A DNA stretch of 47,800 nt from Planctomycetota bacterium (lineage in GTDB: Bacteria > Planctomycetota > UBA11346), in contig REDX01000153.1 in the NCBI GenBank assembly GCA_007695355.1, forward strand, positions 1 through 47,800, in the 5' to 3' direction. The translations under genes were made by a program, and so were the position numbers. Shown piece by piece: positions 33,536 to 43,272 of this stretch. Each line of letters opens with the position of its first letter. Within the stretch, counting starts at the first letter, position 1. Below the pieces are notes generated by a model. It searched no databases and was not told the origin of the DNA. It saw only the letters and a list, made by a program, of their open reading frames with translations.

Positions 33536-33592
33536 GCGGCGGCGCTGGTCATGGGATCTCGCGACAGCCATTACGGCAAGCGCCGCAGTGAA

Positions 33593-34441
33593 TTATATCA
33601 CCTCGTCGAGGGGGATGCGATAGACGCTGCGGCAGAATTCGCAGGTGGTTTCCAAGACCCCGTCCTCGGCCAGTTCCCGCAGTTCATGCTGGGGAATGCC
33701 GCGTAGGGTGGTGATAAAGCGCTCGGCCGAACAGGGGCAGTGAAAACCCACCGGGTAATCGTGGAGGCGCTGCAGGGGCGATCCGGGGATGAGCCGCTGG
33801 ATCAGTCCATCGTCATCCTGGTCTCCGGCCAGGCCCATGGGCCGCCCTTCGGTAAGGGCGAGTTGGTGGCGGCGCAGGTGCGCAATGCCCGCGCCATCGT
33901 CATCGGCCCCCGGCAGGCGCTGGAGATAGACTCCCGTGGCTTCTACCAAGGCGCCATCGCGCTCGCGCACATCAATCAGCAGACAGGCGTCCACCTGCTC
34001 GGAAACGGCAAGATAGCGATTGGCTGCCCACACCACTTCGCCGCGATCCAATTGAATGGTCGAGCGGTAGGGCTGGCTTTCCTGGGCCAGTTGTTTGACC
34101 ACCTCCACTTCGCCGGGGCCGAGTAGAGCGTCCACCCCATTCCAGGCCTGCAGGCCGGCGCGCACCGTATCGGTGACCATGGCGCGGACGCTGCCCAGGC
34201 CAATGGCATCAACCCGCAGATGGGCAAAGCAGCTGCTGGTGCGCAGGGAGAAGCTTAAGACCCCTGGCCCCTTGAGGCGGGTGGCCATGAGCAGGGAGGC
34301 GGTAATCGCCTCGCCGAGGATGCGCCGGGGTTCACCCTGCACATCATGCTGGGCGGCAATGGTAGCGACGGTGTCGGTGGCGCGCACCACCGCCACCGCA
34401 AGGTGGTCGCTGGTGGCATAGCGGGTCATGTGATCTGGCAT
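33593..34441 (-). CDS. hslO: Redox-regulated chaperone Hsp33
   Basis: About 282 residues. The N-terminal substrate-binding fold includes AITASLLMATRLKG and later YRSTIQLDRGEVVWAANRYL. The C-terminal redox switch has the full zinc motif: CPC, 29 residues, then CEFC. It is a cytoplasmic holdase activated by oxidative unfolding. Two ATGs, 34441 and 34429, fit the fold (the latter gives MTRYATSDHL); no clear ribosome site decides between them. A longer open frame upstream lies over the bioA gene and is rejected. It is divergent from bioA. Confidence 0.93.
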   Translation of the reverse strand: MPDHMTRYATSDHLAVAVVRATDTVATIAAQHDVQGEPRRILGEAITASLLMATRLKGPGVLSFSLRTSSCFAHLRVDAIGLGSVRAMVTDTVRAGLQAWNGVDALLGPGEVEVVKQLAQESQPYRSTIQLDRGEVVWAANRYLAVSEQVDACLLIDVRERDGALVEATGVYLQRLPGADDDGAGIAHLRRHQLALTEGRPMGLAGDQDDDGLIQRLIPGSPLQRLHDYPVGFHCPCSAERFITTLRGIPQHELRELAEDGVLETTCEFCRSVYRIPLDEVI

Positions 34442-34568
34442 GGGGCGGGCAGTGTGCGGGCGATGGGCCCGTGGCCAGCGGGGATTTCCCCAGCCCGGGC
34501 AGTCGTCGCCATTCCTAGGGAGAAGCCTTCGGCATTGTCTTGGCCCATGGCCGCCACAATGCATCGGC

Positions 34569-35960
34569 ATGAGCGATCTGGTGCGGCGTAGCCTTGAGGT
34601 ATTCTTCCACCCCTGTGCGCAGATGCAGGATATGCACGATCTACCGCCCTTGGAGGTGGTGGCGGCCCAAGGGGTGTGGCTGGAATTGGCCGATGGTCGG
34701 CGGCTTATCGATGGCATTGCCTCCTGGTGGTGCAAGAGCCTGGGCCATGGCCATCCGCGGCTGCTTGCTGCCCTGCAGCAGCAGGCCCAGGATTTCGAGC
34801 ACGTTATTGCCGCCAATACCACCCATCAGGGCCTGGTGCGCCTCTGCGAGCGACTGCTGGCCCTGGCCAATGGCCAGCCGCCGACGGCCTGGGCGGCGGC
34901 GGCGCCGGCGGGTAAATTGCCCGGGCGGCTGAGCCGGGTCTTTCTCGCCGATAATGGTTCCACCGCCGTGGAAATCGCCCTTAAGATGGCGATTCAGGCT
35001 CAGGCCCAGTGGGGCGCGCCGCAGCGCCGCGCCTTTGCCTGCCTCGCCGGTGGTTATCACGGCGAAAGTATTGCCACCTTAAGCGTTGGCAATTGCGATC
35101 TCTATAGCGCCCCCTTCCGTTCGCTGATGTTTCCGGCCCTGCGCCTCGAAGGTCTGCCCCTGCGCACTGGCCCCGATGATCCCCGCTGGCTGGATGCGAG
35201 CTCGGAATGGCCGGCACTTGAAGCCCAGCTAAAGCCCCAGGCGGATCACTTGGCGGCCCTGGTCTATGAGCCGGTGCTCCAGGGCGCTGGCGGCATGCGG
35301 CTGATCTCGCCGGACTTGCTGCCGCGGCTGCGCTCCTGGGCCGATGCCCATGGGGTGCTGCTGATTGCTGACGAAATCGCCTCGGGCTTTGGTCGCTGCG
35401 GTCCGGTGCTGGCCGGGCAATTGGCGCCGCGGCCGGTGCTGCCGGATTTGCTCTGCTGTTCGAAGGGCCTGAGCGGCGGGGTGAGTCCGCTCTCGGCGGT
35501 GTGCCTTAGCGAGGAGATCTACCAGGCCTTCTGGGATCGCTACGAAAGCGGCAAGAGTTTCCTCCACTCCAATACCTGGACTGCCCACGCCCTCGGCATT
35601 AGCGTTGCCAATGCGGTCCTCGATGTCATCGCCGAGCCGGCATTTGAAGAACATTGCCAGGGCATGGCGGCGCTGCTCCAGGCGGCCTGGCGGGATCTTT
35701 GCCGCTCCTGGCCCTGTCTGCAAGGGGTCCGAGGGGTGGGCATGGTGGCCGCCTGCGATATGTGCGGACTCGCAGATGGCCGGCGCTGGGGGCGGGAAGT
35801 CTTTCGCGCCGGATTGGCCGAGGGCGTATTTATGCGGCCCCTCGGCAATACCCTCTACGTTTTTCCGCCCTTGGTGATCAATGCCGAAGAAATTGAGCAG
35901 CTCATGCGGGCCTATGGCCGCGCCCTTAGCCGGGTGATCGGGCCGCCGCCCGGCCGCTAA
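34569..35960 (+). CDS. bioA: Adenosylmethionine-8-amino-7-oxononanoate aminotransferase
   Basis: A 463-residue class III PLP aminotransferase. The start region ASWWCKSLGHGHPRL matches the BioA substrate pocket; NGSTAVEIALKMA and GGYHGES follow; the cofactor Asp is in LIADEIASGFGRCG (near 269) and the PLP-lysine in CCSKGLSGG (near 299). It transfers the amino group of SAM to KAPA, giving DAPA in biotin synthesis. The ATG at 34569 is chosen because the earlier frame lies opposite Hsp33 and has no conserved content. Its 3' end overlaps the convergent adenosine deaminase gene by 35 bp. A possible bioF lies 26 kb away. Confidence 0.92.
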   Translation: MSDLVRRSLEVFFHPCAQMQDMHDLPPLEVVAAQGVWLELADGRRLIDGIASWWCKSLGHGHPRLLAALQQQAQDFEHVIAANTTHQGLVRLCERLLALANGQPPTAWAAAAPAGKLPGRLSRVFLADNGSTAVEIALKMAIQAQAQWGAPQRRAFACLAGGYHGESIATLSVGNCDLYSAPFRSLMFPALRLEGLPLRTGPDDPRWLDASSEWPALEAQLKPQADHLAALVYEPVLQGAGGMRLISPDLLPRLRSWADAHGVLLIADEIASGFGRCGPVLAGQLAPRPVLPDLLCCSKGLSGGVSPLSAVCLSEEIYQAFWDRYESGKSFLHSNTWTAHALGISVANAVLDVIAEPAFEEHCQGMAALLQAAWRDLCRSWPCLQGVRGVGMVAACDMCGLADGRRWGREVFRAGLAEGVFMRPLGNTLYVFPPLVINAEEIEQLMRAYGRALSRVIGPPPGR

Positions 35961-37266
35961 GGATTTCGCTGGCCCATTCCCGGCGCTCAATCAAAGCGTT
36001 AGCCTGCGTATCCCCCAGTAGGGGCGCCATCAGGGCTGCCTCCTGGGGCAGGCTGGTGGCGAAGAGGGCCGGATCGTCGCTGCCGATGAGGCAGTTTATG
36101 TGACTGTCGAGAAACTGCAGGAGGGGGTGCTCATCGAGGGCCGCAAGGCCGAGGATGGCACGGTTGGAACTGGGGCAGACCTCAATAATCGCTCCCGCCT
36201 TGGCCAATTCCTGGCGCAACCAGGCGGCCAGCCTGGCCACATCCTCTAAGCGCTGCTGGTCGTAGTCATGGCAGACGCTGCCGGAAGGCAGGGGGCTGGC
36301 GGGGGCATTGAGGAGGCGGCGGGCGCTCTCAGCGGCGAAGCCCTGCTCCGCGGCGCTGGCAATCCAATCGCGACTGCGTTGCCATTCCGCCCCCGCCTCC
36401 CGGCGTTGGCGCGGCTGGCGCCTCAGGTAGCCCAGGGGCAGGCCGGCGGCGCAGGCATGACCGAGGCGATGGGGCTGCAACTGAAATTGGACCTGGTGGA
36501 TGCGCCGTAGGGCGCTTTCGAAGCCGAGGCGTTCAAAACTTTCCCCGACGTGCACCAAGAGGGCCAGGGCGAGCCGGGGGTGCTCGGCATTAAAGCGATG
36601 GAGCTCGGCGGCGAAGGCGAGGAGATCCCGGGGATCTTGGCCCTCCTCGCGGTGACAAAAGTCGACGGCGACAATGCCGTCGGCTTCGCCGGCCAGCAGG
36701 CAGTCGCGCAGGATGGGCCAGTGGGCGGATGCCCGCGAGCGCGGCAAACTCGCCACCGCGCGGACCTGGGGTCGCCCGGCGGGCTGACTCTCCTTGAGGC
36801 AGGCATCGCTAATCAGCCGCCAAAGCCAGGATTCCACCGCCGGGCGCAGGAGGGCCGGCAGCATGACGCGCAGTTCCATGAGGGCCAAAGCTTCCCCGCG
36901 ACCACGCTCGGCAACATGGGCAACCAGGGCGGGAATCTCTGCCGCGGCGCGGGCGCTGGGCCGGCGCAGCAATTGCGGATCGGCCAAGGCGCTGGACCAA
37001 GTAATGAGATCGTGCCGGGCCTGGAAAGCTTCAAAGCCCGATGCCCCATGCGCATCGGCCAGGATGCGGGCGAAGTCTGACCCCGCCTGGGCATCGCCGC
37101 GCCGCTGCCGGGCGCGCAATTCCGAAAGACCGGCATGACGCTGGTAGCGCAGGAAGTAGGTTTGCTCGGCGGCGCTGAGATCCACCGTTTGTCCCGCAAT
37201 ATGCGCCAGCCACCAGGCCGGGTCGACGCTGCCGTAGAGATGGCGATGAAGATCGCAGCGCTGCAT
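35926..37266 (-). CDS. Adenosine deaminase family protein
   Basis: A 446-residue metal-dependent amidohydrolase. Metal ligands are visible in DLHRHLYGS (His7, His9), in LLVHVGE (His and Glu), in HRLGHA, and in IGSDDPALF (Asp pair); IEVCPSSN is the family loop after the fifth strand. The protein is longer than classical adenosine deaminase (about 340 aa), with extra helical segments around residues 40-110 and 285-330. It likely deaminates adenosine or a related nucleoside or base, but adenosine-deaminase-like proteins with other substrates exist. It is convergent with bioA, with overlapping 3' ends. Confidence 0.85.
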   Translation of the reverse strand: MQRCDLHRHLYGSVDPAWWLAHIAGQTVDLSAAEQTYFLRYQRHAGLSELRARQRRGDAQAGSDFARILADAHGASGFEAFQARHDLITWSSALADPQLLRRPSARAAAEIPALVAHVAERGRGEALALMELRVMLPALLRPAVESWLWRLISDACLKESQPAGRPQVRAVASLPRSRASAHWPILRDCLLAGEADGIVAVDFCHREEGQDPRDLLAFAAELHRFNAEHPRLALALLVHVGESFERLGFESALRRIHQVQFQLQPHRLGHACAAGLPLGYLRRQPRQRREAGAEWQRSRDWIASAAEQGFAAESARRLLNAPASPLPSGSVCHDYDQQRLEDVARLAAWLRQELAKAGAIIEVCPSSNRAILGLAALDEHPLLQFLDSHINCLIGSDDPALFATSLPQEAALMAPLLGDTQANALIERREWASEILSGRAAARSPG

Positions 37267-37783
37267 AGATGCAATGTGCTAATGACTCGCGGGGCTGCAA
37301 GTGAGCTCCATGGAGAAACGAACGATGGGAGGCTTGTCCAAGAAAAAGGAATACCGGCTACGCCGGGGTATGCCTGGAGGCAAAACCGCCTTTTGCGTCG
37401 CGTTTCTTACAGGCCGATCTAGAGACCGATGCGCGCGAGGACAGGCTCTGCATGGTTCCGTCATAGGCTGGGACGGGGAACAACGTGAATGGAACTGGTT
37501 CGTATAATGCTTCCTTAAGTAGCCTCATCTCTAAGCAGAGAACTATCCTGCCGCAGGTATGTGGTGGCAACTTTTCGCTCTTTTTGGTGTCAGTAAGTGG
37601 CCAAGACCCGGGCCAATTGCGGCGGCCTCCAGTCCTCTGTTCAACCCCATGCAAGGTGGACGAGGGTTTGTCGATCGCAGGGCCCAGCTTTTAGGGCGAC
37701 TTTGTACTCGCCAGAGCTTGCGCGGTGGTGCACCACAAACTGCTCAGCGAAGAGCTTAACGCATCTCAGAGAGGAGCGAATTC
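37267..37783 (+). other. 517-bp intergenic region holding a structured repeat
   Basis: It contains copy 1 of the 120-bp structured element (37330-37449). A perfect TATAAT at 37503-37508 may be the -10 of the downstream gene, but no good -35 was found at the right spacing. GAGAGGAG just before 37784 is the ribosome site. Small open frames here lack support. Confidence 0.5.
37330..37449. repeat. Dispersed structured element, copy 1
   Basis: The ends pair as inverted repeats with some G-T pairs (37330-37339 with 37439-37448). Inside are three hairpins: ATACC/GGTAT with GGC-TAC-GCC (37351-37371); an A/T-armed hairpin AAACCGC/GCGTTT (37383-37405); and GCCGATCT with a partly complementary arm (from 37413). 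It aligns along its whole length, same strand, with copy 2 at 47046-47165. Confidence 0.75.
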
Positions 37784-40006
37784 ATGAGTATCCAGCAGCA
37801 GCCTGGGCGTTTAGTGGTACTAGGTTTCCTTTTGGGGATTATGCAGGCCGTCACCGGTCTGACGGTAGCTGCTGCGGACTCATGGCAGGTGACGCTCTCA
37901 TCCCTCTGGGGGGATGGATCAAAGCAGGAATTCAAGGCCGTCGCCATGGATAACCATGGGCGGGCGTACGTTGCGGTTTCACCTTACAGATCGTTTCCTC
38001 ATCTCGAGGAATGGACGGTGGGTAATGGTTCCGCGATGATTGTGGTGATAGATAGTCGCCTGGGGTCAGCGGTGTCTACGATTCGCCTGTCATCCATGCC
38101 GGAATCCATGGCTTGGTCAGCTCATGATCGCCTTCTGGTTAGCGGAGGCCAATCTATGGCGCTGGATCTGGAGCAGCAGCAGGTTGTGTGGACTTCGTCC
38201 TCATCTGGGCGTCGAATTCTTTGTGATGCGGAGGGAGGAGCATGGGTGTTTACCGGTTCTTCGGCTATCCACCTTGACGACAAAGGGGCGCAATTGCGCA
38301 GTCTGTCCATCAGCGGGCGCGATTTTGCGGTAGATCCAAGGGGTAAACGCGTTTTCACCTGTGGCCATAATTCTGGTCGTAGTACAATCAAGCAGCGAAA
38401 CCCAGTGCATGTTCCCTGGGTGAGGGCCTTTGATTACGATGGTAACCGTATATGGCAGATGTGGGGCTTTACCCCAACCCAGGTGGACGAAGTCGGTGAT
38501 ATGGCCGATTCCCATCCTCAACGACTCTTCTTTAGTCCCAATGGACATTTGTACATGTTTGGCGACAGTGATGGTGGGAATACCCCTTACCGCCATAGCC
38601 CTCACACCCCCGGTGGCAAATTCACGAATGGCGAATTGAGCGGGACTGCGTTTACCCAGATGTGGCGGGCATTTCGCAGTGTACGGATGTTGTTTGTGGC
38701 GCGGATCGATCCCGCCAATGGCGATGTTTTGCGCGGAAGTTTTTTTTATGGCATGTGGTATAATGAAGAGGCGAATCGTCAAGAAATCGGTGATGCCCAG
38801 GCCCTGGGCTTGTCAGTCGATAAAGATGATCGGGTGTACCTGACTGGCATCATGCGTTGCAATATTCCTTTCACCGAGAATGCCGTACATAAACAGTCTG
38901 CGCCCATCGATCGCCGTGGCTATTGGAACAATCATGTTGCTACGGATGAGGCCTATCTCGCGATTCTTGATCGGAATTTCACCCGCCTTGCCTTCGCCAG
39001 TGGTTTCAATCAGCAGGGCAGTCCTGATGCCTGGTCCCGGGGGCTTGCGGTGGCGGCAGGGGGCAATGGTGCGGTTATGGTGGGAACGGTGCGATCTCGG
39101 CCAGAGCACCCGGTTTCGCATCGGGTTTTCCTGCGTGGCGCACTGCAGGATAGTTGGGGCGGCGATCAGGATGGATTACTGGTGACCCTACATCGTGGCC
39201 TGATTGACCATGACATTATGAAGCACACGCGAGAAGTTTTTGCCTTACAGCTTCCTGGGGAGAGCGAGGGCCGTAAAGCGTTGCTAGAGGCGCGGGCGCT
39301 ACCTGCGGCCTTGGCCCAGTTACAGGAACAGTCAGAGCCGCAACTTGCCCGCTATCAAGCAGCAGTAGAGCATAGTGGAAAAATCAGTCTGTCGCGAGCG
39401 ATGAGTTATCTCGCCCACAACCCCTTTATAACGCAGCAGTCCCTTCAGGGAATCGTTCGTCTTTGGGATGGATCGGTGATTGCGGAGCAAGCCAAGAAAG
39501 CCTTAGATGAAATAAACAAAGACCCCGAAATTCGCGAAACCCTGGCGGTAGGCAGGGCTCGTTCGGCTGCCATGGAGATCCTCTCGGGACTTGTTGAGGT
39601 GCCCCAGGCAGAGCAGGCCTCACTGCTTGATAGAAACTACGCCCGCCGCAATGGTAGGATCTTGCAGCGATTCCAGCAGGCAGTGATGGCGGTCTATAAA
39701 ACGTGGCCAGAGCACGCCTTTACCAAAGAACTTTTGTCCGTGGCTAGTTCATTTGCGGTGCCGATCACCGATCAAGATCATCATATGCTCAAATACTATG
39801 GTCAACTCATGCAGCTCCAGGATCGTTTGCGAGCCCCAGGAGGCGTGCCCGCTGATGCCGAGAACGATCATTTCCGCCGGCTTAACGATAATGTTTTGAA
39901 AGAGATGCGGCAACTCATCCGCACCATGCAGCGAGAAGACCGGCGACATCCCTTCACTCTCGGAGGTGAAAATCTCGCTGCCCGATTGAATCTCTCCCTC
40001 AATTAA
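37784..40006 (+). CDS. Large secreted protein of unknown function, beta-propeller-like N-terminal region
   Basis: A 740-residue protein with a signal peptide (hydrophobic ~10-28, cleavage near VAAADS). Residues ~40-480 contain repeated beta-rich units of the type AVAMDNHGRAYVAVSP, FFSPNGHLYMFGDSDGG and GLSVDKDDRVYLTGIM, as in NHL/SBBP-like propeller proteins. From ~490 to the end it is helical and charged, with no motif I recognise. GAGAGGAG precedes the ATG. Codon use is less GC-biased than neighbouring genes, suggesting a different history or expression class. It is probably periplasmic or extracellular. I do not recognise a function. Confidence 0.75.
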   Translation: MSIQQQPGRLVVLGFLLGIMQAVTGLTVAAADSWQVTLSSLWGDGSKQEFKAVAMDNHGRAYVAVSPYRSFPHLEEWTVGNGSAMIVVIDSRLGSAVSTIRLSSMPESMAWSAHDRLLVSGGQSMALDLEQQQVVWTSSSSGRRILCDAEGGAWVFTGSSAIHLDDKGAQLRSLSISGRDFAVDPRGKRVFTCGHNSGRSTIKQRNPVHVPWVRAFDYDGNRIWQMWGFTPTQVDEVGDMADSHPQRLFFSPNGHLYMFGDSDGGNTPYRHSPHTPGGKFTNGELSGTAFTQMWRAFRSVRMLFVARIDPANGDVLRGSFFYGMWYNEEANRQEIGDAQALGLSVDKDDRVYLTGIMRCNIPFTENAVHKQSAPIDRRGYWNNHVATDEAYLAILDRNFTRLAFASGFNQQGSPDAWSRGLAVAAGGNGAVMVGTVRSRPEHPVSHRVFLRGALQDSWGGDQDGLLVTLHRGLIDHDIMKHTREVFALQLPGESEGRKALLEARALPAALAQLQEQSEPQLARYQAAVEHSGKISLSRAMSYLAHNPFITQQSLQGIVRLWDGSVIAEQAKKALDEINKDPEIRETLAVGRARSAAMEILSGLVEVPQAEQASLLDRNYARRNGRILQRFQQAVMAVYKTWPEHAFTKELLSVASSFAVPITDQDHHMLKYYGQLMQLQDRLRAPGGVPADAENDHFRRLNDNVLKEMRQLIRTMQREDRRHPFTLGGENLAARLNLSLN

Positions 40007-40237
40007 TGCTTTATTTACTCCGTAGAGGTTTGACGATTTGAAGCCGCCTTCCGCCAATAAGAGCAGGGCCCCCAGGGGCTGCCATTGCCCATCATTCATG
40101 ATCCCTCGTCGTTTGCATAGAGCGATTAGCGAGCGATCCTAGCCGGGCGGGGACGCTTTTCGCAAATAATTAGCGGGTATAGAGGATGTCCGATTTCCGT
40201 TGGCCGATTGCCCTAGTCGTTCAATCGACGTGGAGGA

Positions 40238-41638
40238 CTATCGCCAGCGCCCGCTATGGCGTTCGGCGGCAGGTGGATGGCCGGCGAGGGCGGCCTTGGT
40301 CTGCGCCAAATCGTCATCGCTCATGCCGCCACCGTGAAGCTCGCCATTAAGGTATTTGCGGTAGCCCACCAGATCCATCATGCCGTGGCCGGAATAGCAG
40401 AAGAGAATATTGCGCTCAACGCCTTCCTCGCGGGCCCGTTCTGCTTCGACGATGACTTGGGCGATGGCGTGGCTGGTTTCTGGCGCCGGCACTGTGCCTT
40501 CGCTGCGCGCCCAGCGCAGAGCGGCTTCGTAGCATTGGAGTTGGTCGTGGGCGGCCGGTTCTAAAAGGCCTTCTACCAGGGCCTGGGATACCAGCGGCGA
40601 CATGCCGTGATAGCGCAGGCCTCCAGCGTGAATAGAGCTGGGAATATAGTTGCTGCCCAGGCTGTGCATTGGCATGAGCGGTGTCATTCGCGCCTGGTCG
40701 CCGTGGTCGTAGACAAAGGGGGCGCGGGTAAGGGTTGGGCAGCTCAAGGGTTCCACCGGCACAATGCGGATATTCGCGCCACCGATTTTCTCGCGCAGGA
40801 AGGGGAAGGCGATGCCGGCGAAATTACTGCCACCGCCGGCGCAGCCGATAACTACATCCGGCTGGGCGACGCCGGCCTGGCCCAATTGGCGTTGGGCTTC
40901 GAGGCCAATAATGCTTTGATGCAGCATGACGTGGTTAAGCACCGAGCCGAGGCAGTAGCGGGTTTTGCCGCTGCGGTCTGCCAGGGCGGCTTCCACCGCC
41001 TCGCTAATGGCAATGCCGAGGCTCCCCGGGCAGTCGGGGTCATGCGCCAGTATGGCGCGACCACTGGCGGTTTCCATGGAGGGGCTGGCAATGCAGCTGC
41101 CGCCCCAGAGTTCCATAAGGGTTTTGCGGAAGGGTTTTTGCTCAAAGCTGACCTTGACCATAAACACCCGGCAATCGAGGCCCAGCAGGGCGCAGGCGTA
41201 GGCTAAACTGGAACCCCACTGTCCGGCACCGGTCTCGGTGGTGAGGTGGGTAATGCCGGCCTGGCGATTATACCAGACCTGGGGCACGGCGGTATTGGGC
41301 TTATGCGAGCCAGCTGGCGAGACCGACTCATCCTTGTAGTAGATTTTCGCTGGGGTTTTCAGCAGGCGTTCTAGGGCCCGCGCTCGGCGCAGGGGGGTTG
41401 GCCGCCAGCGGGTGAGGATATCCAAAACCTCTTCGGGAATATCGATCCAGCGCTCTTGGGACATTTCCTGGGCAATAATATTATCCGGGAAAATGGCTGC
41501 CAAATGATGGGCCTCCACCGGCTGCCCATCGGGGCCGAGGGGCGGCAGCATGGGCGTGGGGAGGTCGGCCGCGAGATTATACCATTGGCGGGGAATGGCG
41601 TCTTGGGGCAGGGCGTAGAGGGTGGTTTCACCGGGCAT
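40238..41638 (-). CDS. trpB: Tryptophan synthase beta chain-like protein, TrpB2 type
   Basis: A 466-residue PLP enzyme. The TrpB2 subgroup is shown by the long N-terminus (AIPRQWYNLAADLP) and by RPTPLRRARALERLL. The PLP-lysine is Lys113 in AGSHKPNTA; TETGAGQWGSSLA and GCAGGGSNFAGIAFPF are the other cofactor loops. It condenses indole and serine to tryptophan; TrpB2 enzymes often work without TrpA and may salvage indole. No other trp gene is in the window. The ATG at 41638 is chosen, with GGAG 8 nt upstream. It is divergent from the aminopeptidase gene. Confidence 0.92.
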   Translation of the reverse strand: MPGETTLYALPQDAIPRQWYNLAADLPTPMLPPLGPDGQPVEAHHLAAIFPDNIIAQEMSQERWIDIPEEVLDILTRWRPTPLRRARALERLLKTPAKIYYKDESVSPAGSHKPNTAVPQVWYNRQAGITHLTTETGAGQWGSSLAYACALLGLDCRVFMVKVSFEQKPFRKTLMELWGGSCIASPSMETASGRAILAHDPDCPGSLGIAISEAVEAALADRSGKTRYCLGSVLNHVMLHQSIIGLEAQRQLGQAGVAQPDVVIGCAGGGSNFAGIAFPFLREKIGGANIRIVPVEPLSCPTLTRAPFVYDHGDQARMTPLMPMHSLGSNYIPSSIHAGGLRYHGMSPLVSQALVEGLLEPAAHDQLQCYEAALRWARSEGTVPAPETSHAIAQVIVEAERAREEGVERNILFCYSGHGMMDLVGYRKYLNGELHGGGMSDDDLAQTKAALAGHPPAAERHSGRWR

Positions 41639-41751
41639 AGGGGTCTCCGCGTCAGCCTGCCCACCCTCTGCGTCGAGGGCCAGGGTGCAAGGCAGCTGGC
41701 GGCATCCTTGCACCGCCCTTGTCTGAATCCCGCCAAAGGCAGGATCTTTCC

Positions 41752-43191
41752 ATGCGCATTGATCACCAATCCCTCTCCCCGCGCCATGATCTGCGGGTAT
41801 TGTTTGTCCGTCATGACCAAACCAGTGATGGCCATACGGCCTGGGCTGGGGATTTGCCAGAGGTGCTTTACCGCCATGTCAGCGATCGCCCCTGGCGGCT
41901 GCAGCTGATTCCCAGCCACGGATTGATTCCTCAGCCCTGGCTGGCTCTGGTCCCCCTTAGCGCCGATGCGGTGGAACTGCGTCGCCGCGGCGGCCAATTG
42001 GCGCGGCTTTTAGCAGAGTTCAAGCTTGAGCGCATCCATTTGGGCAGCCTGCCAGACTTCGGTGCCGAATGGCCGGCGTCGCGGATGCTTGGCCTGTTGC
42101 TGCCGGGCTTTGCCCAGGGGGCCTACGCCTTTACCCGCTACCAAGCCAGCAAGCGACCACCTTCCTATCGCCTGAGTGTCAGCGATGCGGTGCGTGCTTC
42201 CGATAGCCGTGCCTGGACCGCCTTGGCCGAGCTTACCCAGGCCGCCCGGGATCTCATCAATACCCCGGCGATGGATGCCGGCCCGGCCCAGGTGGTGACG
42301 GTGGCCCGCCGGCTCTGCCGCAATCAGGGGGTGAAGGTGACGGTCTATGATCGTCGTCGTCTGCAGCAGCTGGGCTGCGGCTGCATTCTGGCGGTGGGGG
42401 CGGCGGCGGCTCGGGATCGCGCTGCGCGCATGCTGGTGCTCGATTATCCGGGTAAGGGGGCAGGGGCAAAGCAGAAGCCCATCGTCATCTGCGGCAAGGG
42501 CGTCTGCTTCGATAGCGGGGGTTTGCAGATTAAGCCCGGCGCGGCGATGCAACTCATGCGCAAGGATATGGGCGGTGCGGCGACGGTTTTGGCTGCCGTC
42601 CTGGCCCACGCCCGCCAGGGCGGCAGGCGCCGGCTGCGCGCTTACCTGCCCCTGGTCGAGAACGCCATTAGCGGCGAAGCCTTCCGCCCCGGCGATGTCC
42701 TCACTGCCGCCGATGGCACCACCATTGAGGTGGGCCATACCGATGCCGAAGGCCGCTTGGTTCTAGCTGATGCCCTGGCCCTCGGCCGTCGCGATAAACC
42801 GGCGGCCCTGCTCACCGTCGCCACCCTCACCGGTGCGGCCCTGGTTGCCCTTGGTCGCATCCATGTGCCATTGATGGCCACCGATCATGCCCTGGCCGAT
42901 GCCCTACTGGCGGCTTCGGCGGCCCGCGGCGAAAAAATGTGGCGCCTGCCCCTGGATGATGAGCACCGTGCCATGGTGCGCTCGAGTCTGGCGGTGCTCA
43001 CCAATAGCGCCGGGCCTGAGGCCGCTTGCATAACCGCCGGCGCTTTTCTTGCGCATTTCGCCGGCGATATTCCCTTTGCTCATCTCGATATTTCCCCCGC
43101 CTCTTGGCGCGATAAAGGCCACGATCTCGGCCCCGCCGGCGCCACCGGGGTGATGATCGACAGCCTCTGCCAGTTCTTCGATAGCTATTAA
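41752..43191 (+). CDS. pepA: Leucyl aminopeptidase, peptidase family M17
   Basis: A 479-residue protein. The C-terminal catalytic domain has GKGVCFDSGGLQIKP (metal-binding Lys and Asp), RKDMGGAATVLAA and the M17 signature, here VGHTDAEGRLVLADAL. The usual signature is NTDAEGRL, so the Asn is replaced by His. The N-terminal half is poorly conserved, as is normal for the family. It removes N-terminal residues from peptides in the cytoplasm and needs two divalent metals. The ATG at 41752 follows a GCAGGA site. Confidence 0.92.
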   Translation: MRIDHQSLSPRHDLRVLFVRHDQTSDGHTAWAGDLPEVLYRHVSDRPWRLQLIPSHGLIPQPWLALVPLSADAVELRRRGGQLARLLAEFKLERIHLGSLPDFGAEWPASRMLGLLLPGFAQGAYAFTRYQASKRPPSYRLSVSDAVRASDSRAWTALAELTQAARDLINTPAMDAGPAQVVTVARRLCRNQGVKVTVYDRRRLQQLGCGCILAVGAAAARDRAARMLVLDYPGKGAGAKQKPIVICGKGVCFDSGGLQIKPGAAMQLMRKDMGGAATVLAAVLAHARQGGRRRLRAYLPLVENAISGEAFRPGDVLTAADGTTIEVGHTDAEGRLVLADALALGRRDKPAALLTVATLTGAALVALGRIHVPLMATDHALADALLAASAARGEKMWRLPLDDEHRAMVRSSLAVLTNSAGPEAACITAGAFLAHFAGDIPFAHLDISPASWRDKGHDLGPAGATGVMIDSLCQFFDSY

Positions 43192-43272
43192 TTCGAAGTT
43201 CGGCAACTAGCGATCGGATCCGCGATTGCCGCGATCAGCGAGGGGTGAAAGCCGATCAACCAGTCTTGCTTG

